In this document: in pieces, positions 1 through 5,716 of the stretch | How positions within the stretch are numbered: the first letter of the stretch is position 1 | Layout: each line of letters begins with the position of its first letter | Assembly: GCA_021844725.1 (NCBI GenBank) | Contig: JAKBSX010000128.1 | Location: 1-7,364, forward strand | Direction of reading: 5' to 3' | DNA length: 7,364 nt | From: Actinomycetes bacterium | Lineage (GTDB): Bacteria; Actinomycetota; Acidimicrobiia; Acidimicrobiales; Acidimicrobiaceae | The notes under the pieces: generated by a model | What the model was told of the DNA's origin: nothing | The model's input: the letters and a program-made list of their open reading frames with translations, nothing else | Database searches by the model: none | Program-made: the position numbers and the translations under genes

Positions 1-513
1 GCTATTTTCGGTCGATTCTGGGACGCCTTGTTTGGTTTGCCTGCAGTGTTATTGGCAATCGCACTTGCAGCTGTTCTTGGTCCGTCTGATCGGACAGTCG
101 CCATTGCGGTGGGTATTGCGACAATGCCTACTTTCGCTCGCCTTGCTAGAGCTAGCGCTATTAGAGAGCGCGAACAGGAGTATGTTGTGGCGTGCGTGGC
201 AATGGGTGCAAATGATAGAAGCATAGTGTTTCGGCATATCCTTCCGAATAGCGTAGGACCGCTATTGGTACAAGCGGCATACTCGATGTCACTTGCAGTT
301 GTGATGCAGGCTGCTTTGAGCTACCTTGGACTCGGAAGCCGTCCTCCTGCCGCATCTTGGGGAAGCATGATGGCGAACAGCCAGCAGTACCTTAGTCAGG
401 CACCTCTTTACGGGATAATGCCCGGCGTCATACTTACCGTGTTGGTGATTGGATTGAACTTACTGGCTGATGGCATACGCAATGCCTTTGATGCAAGGAG
501 TGACTCCAGATGA
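1..513 (+). CDS. ABC transporter permease, DppC/OppC type (5' end cut off by window)
   Basis: This is the C-terminal 170 residues of an inner-membrane permease of the peptide/nickel/opine ABC family (BPD_transp_1 domain). The reading frame is open from base 1, so roughly 110-130 N-terminal residues, with the first membrane helices, lie outside the window. Visible residues 60-83 form the cytoplasmic EAA loop that docks on the ATPase (EYVVACVAMGA, then FRHILPN), as is usual in DppC proteins. Hydrophobic helices lie near residues 12-28, 32-48, 86-112 and 138-158. The motif ALSYLGLG and the C-terminal LLADGIRNAFD are also typical of DppC. The stop overlaps the next start as ATGA, which ties transport to sugar-acid catabolism. 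The substrate cannot be read from the sequence. Members of this family carry peptides but also oligosaccharides and glycosides, and the neighbours favour a sugar-acid-related ligand (inference). The partner permease, ATPases and binding protein are presumably upstream. Confidence 0.93.
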   Translation, partial: AIFGRFWDALFGLPAVLLAIALAAVLGPSDRTVAIAVGIATMPTFARLARASAIREREQEYVVACVAMGANDRSIVFRHILPNSVGPLLVQAAYSMSLAVVMQAALSYLGLGSRPPAASWGSMMANSQQYLSQAPLYGIMPGVILTVLVIGLNLLADGIRNAFDARSDSR

Positions 514-1727
514 GTCCTACAAATTACTCAGGAGGTGTCCGCATCTCTGCTGTCCGAGCTGTATCGGTCTCGTTCCCGGAGAGAAATGTGAAGGCGAAGA
601 TACGCCGAGCAAACTGGAACGACTATGCGCCACGAGGTCTACCCGTGAGTCGATACTTCCCGCCAACCGTTCCGAGTAAGACCCCTGGTATTGCCGGTAC
701 GCCGGTATGGGTGCAGGTGGTTGCAGAAAATGGCGTGTGGGGTCTTGGCAGATGCAGTTTCGGCGATCCAGTTGCCTCACTGATCAATACGCATTTTTCT
801 GAGTTGCTAGTAGGTCGTGACTGCTTTGCTACCGAAATGTTGAACGATCTTATGTGGCGTTCGACAAAACGGCATGGTTCAGTGGGTATTTCCGCCATAG
901 CACAGAGTGGGATTGACCTGGCCCTTTGGGACCTGAAAGGAAAGTTACTTGGTGAGCCGGTCTATCGACTTATTGGTGGTCCAGCACGCGAGATGGTGAA
1001 ATGTTACTGTACCAGTGATGACCTGGACTGGTCAATTGAGCTTGGGTTTGATGCTTTCAAGCTAAGCAACCCAGCCTTTTATGAGCAAGGCAATCGCGGA
1101 CTCGACTTGATCGAGGAGAAGATTAGCCAGGGGCGCGAAACCGTTGGGTCAAGTGCCGAACTGATGTTTAATCCAGTTATGGCATATGACGTTCGTTTCG
1201 CGATTCAGGTGGCTGAACGTCTCAGACCTTATAGACTCTCGTGGCTCGAAGAACCGCTAATACCTGAAGACATTGAAGCACATATTCAACTCCGGTCAGC
1301 TGTCCCTTGGATGTCTTTAGCAACAGGTGAGGATCATCACACTCGAATTCCATTTCGGCAGTTGATTGAGCACAGAGTGGTAGACATAGTCCAGCCAGAT
1401 CTGCAATGGTGCGGAGGTTTATCAGAGGCACTCAAGGTATACGCGATGGCTGAGGCAGCGGGGATCAAAACGATTCCACATGCCACGTGCAATTCGCCCT
1501 ATGGACAACACTTTGCCTTTGCTATGCCGGACTGTGACCTCGCCGAGTTCCATCTGTCAAGTCCTGTGGGTGTACCACTGGAGCAGTGGAATCAGATTCC
1601 TGGCATGGCCACGCCCAAGGAGGGAAAACTCGTACCTTCAGATGCACCCGGCTTTGGACTTGAGATACCGGCAGAGTGGATTGTGCCGTGGAGCGGATCT
1701 GCTGCGACACCCGGGGGAGTTTTGTGA
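510..1727 (+). CDS. Enolase-superfamily acid-sugar dehydratase, rhamnonate-dehydratase-like (paralogue 1)
   Basis: The 405-residue protein belongs to the mandelate racemase/muconate lactonizing group and most resembles L-rhamnonate dehydratase (RhmD), which removes water from an aldonate to give a 2-keto-3-deoxy acid. RhmD-like marks are the N-terminal capping stretch around PVSRY, the GIDLALWDLKGKLLG helix, and the unbroken spacing of active-site positions. Aligned by eye to E. coli RhmD, the Asp-His dyad is D297 (QPD) and H324 (IPHA), 27 residues apart as in RhmD. The metal sites are E247 (WLEE), E274 (GED) and position 221. Position 221 is Asn (codon 1170-1172) where RhmD has the first metal-binding Asp. 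After E274 the residue is Asp, where RhmD has His. The start is ATG 510, with AAGGAG at 495-500 nine bases upstream and an overlap with the permease stop. Length is normal for the family. The fold is certain. The exact substrate is not, and activity may be altered by N221. Confidence 0.9.
   Translation: MSPTNYSGGVRISAVRAVSVSFPERNVKAKIRRANWNDYAPRGLPVSRYFPPTVPSKTPGIAGTPVWVQVVAENGVWGLGRCSFGDPVASLINTHFSELLVGRDCFATEMLNDLMWRSTKRHGSVGISAIAQSGIDLALWDLKGKLLGEPVYRLIGGPAREMVKCYCTSDDLDWSIELGFDAFKLSNPAFYEQGNRGLDLIEEKISQGRETVGSSAELMFNPVMAYDVRFAIQVAERLRPYRLSWLEEPLIPEDIEAHIQLRSAVPWMSLATGEDHHTRIPFRQLIEHRVVDIVQPDLQWCGGLSEALKVYAMAEAAGIKTIPHATCNSPYGQHFAFAMPDCDLAEFHLSSPVGVPLEQWNQIPGMATPKEGKLVPSDAPGFGLEIPAEWIVPWSGSAATPGGVL
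1713..1719 (+). promoter_or_regulatory. Ribosome binding site selecting the GTG 1724 start
   Basis: A GGGGGAG run sits four bases before GTG 1724 and lies inside the 3' end of the preceding dehydratase gene. It supports GTG 1724 over the more upstream in-frame GTG at 1676, which would add 16 residues unlike the start of an MBL protein and would overlap the previous gene by about 50 bases. The spacing is slightly short. Confidence 0.55.
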
Positions 1728-2518
1728 GAAACTTGACTAGAACTTCGACCTTGTACCAGGAAACAGATCTTAAGGGGGAAGGTTTCTCATATCGGATTTT
1801 TGCAGTTTCTACTGGTGCACGAAATGCCAGGGAAGACGTTCTGTTTGCTGGTGGGGATCCTTCAAATACGCATCCAATTGCCGTGCTCTCCTGGTGCATG
1901 CAGGGTCCTTCCACTATCGTGGTCGATTCCGGACTTGACCCGGTTCCATTGCCAGGAAATGAGGATAAATTCTCTCAGGGAAAAGACGATAACACTGCAT
2001 TTAGACTCGCTGAGATGGGTGTCAATCCTGATGAGGTCAGCGCATTACTTCTAACACACCTTCATCATGATCATGCCGAAAACGTAGCTGCGTTTCCGAA
2101 TGCGATAAGCTACATTTCCGCTAGCGGCTGGGAATGGTTAAAAAGAGAAGACGGTTATGCCGAGAAAGTCTTTCCCCGGGAGCGCTTGATTTCATATTTT
2201 TCTGATCACCCAGAGCGGCTGTGTTTGGTTGAAGATGGCCAGGAGTTTATCCCTGGTATAACCGCGGTACACACGGGAGGACATACTCCTTGTTCACAGA
2301 TGTTTCTTGTTTCCACTGATGAAGGGACTCTGGGTTTTACTGGAGATGAGGTGATGCTTTACCGTAGTCGAACCGAGAATCGCCCCGTCGGTCTAAGTAT
2401 GAACCCCGAAGGGTCAAAACGAGCTTTGGAGATTGCTCGTGAAGTATGCGTAAGTATTTTCCCTAGTCATGACCCGTTGGCGCTTGGCAAGCAAAAGATT
2501 GTCCATGTGCCGACTTGA
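1724..2518 (+). CDS. Metallo-beta-lactamase-fold hydrolase, AHL-lactonase-like; possible sugar lactonase
   Basis: The 264-residue cytoplasmic protein (no signal peptide seen) has the full dinuclear metal set of the MBL superfamily. H112, H114, D116 and H117 lie in THLHHDH, H187 in GGHT, D208 in FTGDE and H249 in PSHDP. The overall pattern is that of the group usually named N-acyl-homoserine lactonase family: an early hydrophobic strand with VVDSGL, then the THLHHDH motif, then the GGHTP motif. That group hydrolyses lactones and other esters. Translation probably starts at GTG 1724, which overlaps the previous stop as GTGA, and the stop at 2516-2518 runs into the next start. The position between two aldonate dehydratases suggests hydrolysis of an aldonolactone to the dehydratase substrate, a step normally done by SMP-30/gluconolactonase-type enzymes. 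This is inference, since quorum quenching or another ester substrate is possible. Fold and metal site are sure; substrate is unknown. Confidence 0.9.
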   Translation: MRNLTRTSTLYQETDLKGEGFSYRIFAVSTGARNAREDVLFAGGDPSNTHPIAVLSWCMQGPSTIVVDSGLDPVPLPGNEDKFSQGKDDNTAFRLAEMGVNPDEVSALLLTHLHHDHAENVAAFPNAISYISASGWEWLKREDGYAEKVFPRERLISYFSDHPERLCLVEDGQEFIPGITAVHTGGHTPCSQMFLVSTDEGTLGFTGDEVMLYRSRTENRPVGLSMNPEGSKRALEIAREVCVSIFPSHDPLALGKQKIVHVPT

Positions 2519-3771
2519 TGGAGAAGCCAGACAGTTTCATAAGTTGTAATTTACCGACACAGTTGAAAGGATATCAAGCGGAAATGTACATCAAAGACCT
2601 TCGACTCATTTCAATTGGACCGCTCGGTCCACCAGGCAAACGAGGCGTAGGACGTACGCTTTCAAATCCTCTAGATGAATTTGGGCAGGGTTCAAAACTT
2701 ACTATGCAAAGAGGTCCAGTAGCGGTACAACTTGTAGAGATAGAGCTGGAGGATGGTACTACTGGTTATGGTCAAGTTGGATTGTTCGACGGCGCTGCAA
2801 GTTATGTAATTAATCATCATCTCCGTCATTTCGTTGTTGGAGAGTCAGTATTTGATACAACTCGTTTGTGGGAATGCATGTATAGAGCTACACAGACTTA
2901 CGGAAGGCGGGGCTTGGTTGTTGCTGCGATTAGCGCGATTGACATCGCGCTTTGGGATGCGAAGGGGAAGCTGTTAGGTCAGCCAATCTTTAATCTAATA
3001 GGAGGTCGGATGAACCAAAGCATCCCGGTGTATGCCAGCCGCTTATATGCGTCGGAAGACATTGACGCGGTTGTACGCGAGGCTGTGCGGTACAAATCAG
3101 AAGGTTTTAGGGCCATGAAACTGAGATTTGCATATGGCCCAGCCGATGGAAACTTTGGCATTGATCGAAATGTAGCTTTGGTTTCTGCCATTCATGATGC
3201 TGTTGGCCCCGAGGTTTCGCTAATGGCTGACGTTTATATGTCCTGGGATTTGGCGTACTGTTTGCGGATACTCCCCAGGTTGAGTCCCTACGGAATTGAT
3301 TGGCTTGAAGAACCTGTTGGTCCTGACTCGCTAAAGGCCTACGCAGCTGTGAGAAGAATTGCACATGAAAACGGCATTCTGATTGCGGGCGGCGAGCATG
3401 AGTACACTCGGTGGGGAATTGCCGAAATGATCGATAAGGAAGCGATTGATATTCTTCAGGTTGACGTAAATCGCTGCGGAGGTATTTCCGAAGCTCTGAG
3501 GATCTGGTCACTTGCTGAAGTTGCTGGGATCAGAGTCATACCCCATGCCGGTCAGTCTCATAACTATCACCTTGTCACTTCGCATACAAACTCGTCAATG
3601 GCGGAGTATTTTCCGCCTCCAAAAGAGAATCCAGACCGCAACGAAATATTCTGGAGCGTTTGGGAAGGTGAACCAGTTGCAAAAGATGGATGCGTGACCT
3701 TATCCGATCGACCTGGACTTGGCATCACACCGAATTGGGGAATCATCAACTCCCATCGAGTGGAGGTGTAA
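2518..3771 (+). CDS. Enolase-superfamily acid-sugar dehydratase, rhamnonate-dehydratase-like (paralogue 2)
   Basis: The 417-residue protein, counted from ATG 2518, is a second mandelate-racemase-group member, clearly diverged from the first. The active site looks complete. D238 (MADVYMS), E264 (WLEEP) and E293 (GGEHEYT) bind Mg2+, and D316 (QVDVNRCGG) with H343 (IPHAG) form the Asp-His dyad, with RhmD-like spacings of 26 and 27 residues. K201 in AMKLR ends the second barrel strand, and there is no KxK pair, so acid/base chemistry should rest on the dyad. The predicted reaction is aldonate dehydration to a 2-keto-3-deoxy acid. L-rhamnonate, L-lyxonate or a related acid is possible. ATG 2518 overlaps the MBL stop (TGATG), in line with every other junction here. 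ATG 2584 is a real alternative: it starts directly at MYIKDLRL, where the family N-terminal domain normally begins, and has GAAAGGA 12 bases upstream, giving 395 residues. An in-frame TTG at 2515 is unlikely. Confidence 0.92.
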   Translation: MEKPDSFISCNLPTQLKGYQAEMYIKDLRLISIGPLGPPGKRGVGRTLSNPLDEFGQGSKLTMQRGPVAVQLVEIELEDGTTGYGQVGLFDGAASYVINHHLRHFVVGESVFDTTRLWECMYRATQTYGRRGLVVAAISAIDIALWDAKGKLLGQPIFNLIGGRMNQSIPVYASRLYASEDIDAVVREAVRYKSEGFRAMKLRFAYGPADGNFGIDRNVALVSAIHDAVGPEVSLMADVYMSWDLAYCLRILPRLSPYGIDWLEEPVGPDSLKAYAAVRRIAHENGILIAGGEHEYTRWGIAEMIDKEAIDILQVDVNRCGGISEALRIWSLAEVAGIRVIPHAGQSHNYHLVTSHTNSSMAEYFPPPKENPDRNEIFWSVWEGEPVAKDGCVTLSDRPGLGITPNWGIINSHRVEV

Positions 3772-4653
3772 ATGTCACAGGATCTGATTACGACGCCGCT
3801 AGCTCCTGTTGGCCGAGAACGGCAGAGCGGAAACGTAAGTTCGGTTATACGTGTATTTGACATAACTGAGTTGCTGGCTAAGCACGAATCTGGGCTAACC
3901 TTTACTGAAATAAGAACCCATCTGAGGCTTCCGAAGAGTAGCACATCTGCGCTCCTCCATACCATGCTCACCCGCGGATACCTTTACCATGACGACACCG
4001 GTAAGTATCATCTAGGCATACGGTTTTGGGAAGCTGGTCAGGTTGTTTGGCGTACGCTAGGCATTGACTCTTTCGTACTAAATCACCTGCGGCACTGCGC
4101 TGATTCCCTTTTGGAGGCAGTGCAAATGGCGGTTCTAGACGGTTGGGAGAATATATACATAGCGAAAGTGGAGCCCGACCGTCATCTAAGGCTTGAGTCC
4201 AATATTGGCAGTCGGTTGCCGGCGCACGCTACTGCTTTAGGAAAGGTATTGCTTGCTGGTCTCGACCCTGATGAATGTGAGAGCAGATTAACAAGAGTGA
4301 CGTTGGAACGCTTCACTGATCGCACCATTACTGACAAGGATATCCTACGGAGACATCTTCAAGTAATAAGACAAGAGGGCCTTGGTATCGATGACGGAGA
4401 GTATACGACTGGAGTATATTGTGTCGCCGTTCCTATTTTGGATTCAAAGGGGAAATGGATTGCTGCAATAAGCTTCTCAGTCCCAAAAGCTCGTTTAGAG
4501 GAAAACGAAGTGACGATAGACGACATGCAGGTTGAGCTGAACCGTTGCAGTAAAGAATTATCTAGAGACGTAGGAAATGTCTTGTCGGAATGGTGCGGCC
4601 AGATAATTCGTAAGGGATCGTTCCAGGGATATACGGAGGGAGATATTCAATGA
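3772..4653 (+). CDS. IclR-family transcriptional regulator
   Basis: The 293-residue DNA-binding protein has an N-terminal winged helix-turn-helix at about residues 23-87 (LTFTEIRTHLRLPKSSTSAL recognition region, then a GKYHLG wing). A C-terminal IclR effector domain spans about 100-272. It shows the family signature near 146-163 (GSRLPAHATALGKVLLAG) and the later GIDDGEY...VAVPI stretch around 205-222. Length is slightly above the usual 250-280 because of an unstructured N-terminal extension of about 20 residues. The start ATG abuts the preceding stop (TAAATG) and has GGAGG at 3762-3766 five bases upstream. IclR proteins commonly bind a small organic acid and repress or activate a catabolic operon. 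Here the gene sits inside the operon between the second dehydratase and the aldolase-like gene, which suggests autoregulation together with its targets. The effector is probably a pathway intermediate (inference). Confidence 0.94.
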   Translation: MSQDLITTPLAPVGRERQSGNVSSVIRVFDITELLAKHESGLTFTEIRTHLRLPKSSTSALLHTMLTRGYLYHDDTGKYHLGIRFWEAGQVVWRTLGIDSFVLNHLRHCADSLLEAVQMAVLDGWENIYIAKVEPDRHLRLESNIGSRLPAHATALGKVLLAGLDPDECESRLTRVTLERFTDRTITDKDILRRHLQVIRQEGLGIDDGEYTTGVYCVAVPILDSKGKWIAAISFSVPKARLEENEVTIDDMQVELNRCSKELSRDVGNVLSEWCGQIIRKGSFQGYTEGDIQ

Positions 4654-5540
4654 CACAGACACTCGCTGGAACGCTACCTGTACTGCTGACTCCATTTACC
4701 GACGAGGAGAAGATTGATTTTGACAGTCTTGAGAATCTAACTGCATGGACGCTGCAACGCCAAATTGGTGGTTTAGTTCTATTCGGCTTGGGAGGAGAGG
4801 GCTACAAGCTCACCGATGAGGAACGTATGTCAATACTAAAAGTTGTGTCCGCAGTCAACAATGGAGCTGTGCCGCTAATAGTTGCCATAGATCAACCCTC
4901 TACCGCAGCGGCAGTTTCACTTGCAGCACAGGTGGTTGACGCGGGAGCTAGCGCAGTGATGTGTAGGGGAGCTGCTGGAATTCGCCCTTCTGACTCAGGT
5001 GTGGTGAATTATTTTAGTGAGATAGCTGCCTCTATTCCAGTACCTGTCGTAATACAGGATTTACCCATGCCTAGTGGATGGGGTATGAGTGCAGAGTTCC
5101 TCAGTAATATTTGTAATTCTTCGGGTATTTCTCATGTTAAGGTTGAAAGTGCGCCTACGCCAGAGAAGATGTCAAGCATCCAGCGACTGAGCAATAGACC
5201 TCTTTCACTATTTGGTGGATTAGGTGGTCGCTATTATTTTGAAGAGCTCAATCGAGGTGCTGTTGGTGTAATGCCCGGATGCCTATTTACTAATATCTTT
5301 ACCGAAATTCGTGATAAATATATTTCGAAAGATCTATCGTCAGCTTCGGAAATTTTCTATCACAACCTACCGTTGATGGTTTTCAGTGAAGGAGTGGACA
5401 TGCTCGTCAGTCTCCATAAGAGGACCCTTCACAAGATTGGCGTTATCGCCTCCCCAGTCTCGCGCGGTCCCTGTGCTGGGGCTGACAATCAAACAGGTCA
5501 ATCCTGGGATGCTTTAGTTGCCAAGATTCTTGGTTGGTGA
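4650..5540 (+). CDS. DapA/NAL-family class I aldolase or dehydratase, probably 2-keto-3-deoxy-acid processing
   Basis: The 296-residue TIM-barrel protein belongs to the dihydrodipicolinate synthase/N-acetylneuraminate lyase family. These enzymes form a Schiff base between a lysine and a 2-keto acid. K164 (HVKVES) is the Schiff-base lysine, and G46-G51 (GLGGEG) replaces the usual GTTGES carboxylate-binding loop. The usual Tyr of YNxP is Q136 (QDLPMPSG), exactly 28 residues before the lysine as in E. coli DapA. Loss of this Tyr argues against true lysine biosynthesis. A Gln-Asp version is, from memory, found in 2-keto-3-deoxy sugar-acid enzymes such as L-2-keto-3-deoxyarabonate dehydratases. 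With two aldonate dehydratases upstream, the likely job is cleavage of the 2-keto-3-deoxy acid to pyruvate plus an aldehyde (lactaldehyde if the substrate is a 6-deoxy acid), or its dehydration. The start ATG 4650 overlaps the IclR stop as ATGA, with GGAGGG at 4635-4640 nine bases upstream. Confidence 0.88.
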   Translation: MTQTLAGTLPVLLTPFTDEEKIDFDSLENLTAWTLQRQIGGLVLFGLGGEGYKLTDEERMSILKVVSAVNNGAVPLIVAIDQPSTAAAVSLAAQVVDAGASAVMCRGAAGIRPSDSGVVNYFSEIAASIPVPVVIQDLPMPSGWGMSAEFLSNICNSSGISHVKVESAPTPEKMSSIQRLSNRPLSLFGGLGGRYYFEELNRGAVGVMPGCLFTNIFTEIRDKYISKDLSSASEIFYHNLPLMVFSEGVDMLVSLHKRTLHKIGVIASPVSRGPCAGADNQTGQSWDALVAKILGW

Positions 5541-5671
5541 CTAAAGATGAGGTGTGTCAAGTCAATTAGGTGCCAAATAAGGCAGAAAGTGGAACAGCAC
5601 ATGGGCGGTATCTGAATGTATGTAAACAGCAAATAGGTACAGGATAATTTGGTAAGGAACCAGCTATCTGA

Positions 5672-5683
5672 ATTTAGCTAAAT
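5672..5683. promoter_or_regulatory. Perfect 12-base palindrome, candidate operator before the hydroxy-acid dehydrogenase gene
   Basis: ATTTAGCTAAAT is a perfect inverted repeat centred at 5677/5678, 34 bases before ATG 5717. It is flanked by AGCTA (5662-5666) and TAGCT (5686-5690), which form a second, wider inverted repeat around nearly the same centre. It lies in the only sizeable intergenic gap of the window (5541-5716, 176 bases, noticeably A+T-rich near its 3' half). Palindromes of this sort suit a dimeric regulator, and the IclR protein encoded at 3772-4653 is an obvious candidate. No matching copy was noticed elsewhere in the window. I see no convincing sigma-70 promoter; GATAAT at 5643-5648 is the best -10-like hexamer but has only a weak -35. 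The gap shows no clear terminator. Confidence 0.35.
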
Positions 5684-5700
5684 CTTAGCTCATATTTATT

Positions 5701-5707
5701 GAGGAAG
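5701..5707 (+). promoter_or_regulatory. Ribosome binding site selecting the ATG 5717 start
   Basis: GAGGAAG lies nine bases before ATG 5717, an ordinary spacing. It overlaps the in-frame TTG at 5699-5701, so that TTG cannot plausibly be the start. Without it, six extra residues (MRKKKT) would be wrongly added to the dehydrogenase. Confidence 0.65.
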
Positions 5708-5716
5708 AAAAAGACC

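Noticed and set aside
1676..1723. Upstream GTG start extending the MBL protein by 16 residues
   Set aside because: The extension overlaps the dehydratase end, adds Cys-rich residues without family resemblance, and GTG 1724 has its own ribosome binding site and a GTGA coupling.
1522..1914. 130-codon open frame on the minus strand across the dehydratase/MBL junction
   Set aside because: It runs antisense to two well-supported coupled genes, and its translation resembles no family.
3107..3511. 134-codon open frame on the minus strand
   Set aside because: It lies wholly inside the second dehydratase gene, which has strong motif support. The translation shows no recognisable domain and no ribosome binding site context.
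3567..3971. 134-codon minus-strand open frame across the dehydratase/IclR junction
   Set aside because: It is a shadow of two motif-supported plus-strand genes, with low-complexity, unrecognisable translation.
5571..5584. Small hairpin TGCC-AAATAA-GGCA downstream of the DapA-family gene, as a possible terminator
   Set aside because: The stem has only four pairs and no T-run follows, so it is not a credible intrinsic terminator.
5620..5648. Sigma-70-like promoter with GATAAT as -10 and ATGTAA as -35
   Set aside because: The -35 matches consensus at only three of six positions. This is too weak to annotate as a promoter without transcript data.
5689..5703. CTCA...TGAG inverted repeat covering the ribosome binding site of the lldD-like gene
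   Set aside because: The four-base stem is too weak to claim an RNA switch or translational control.
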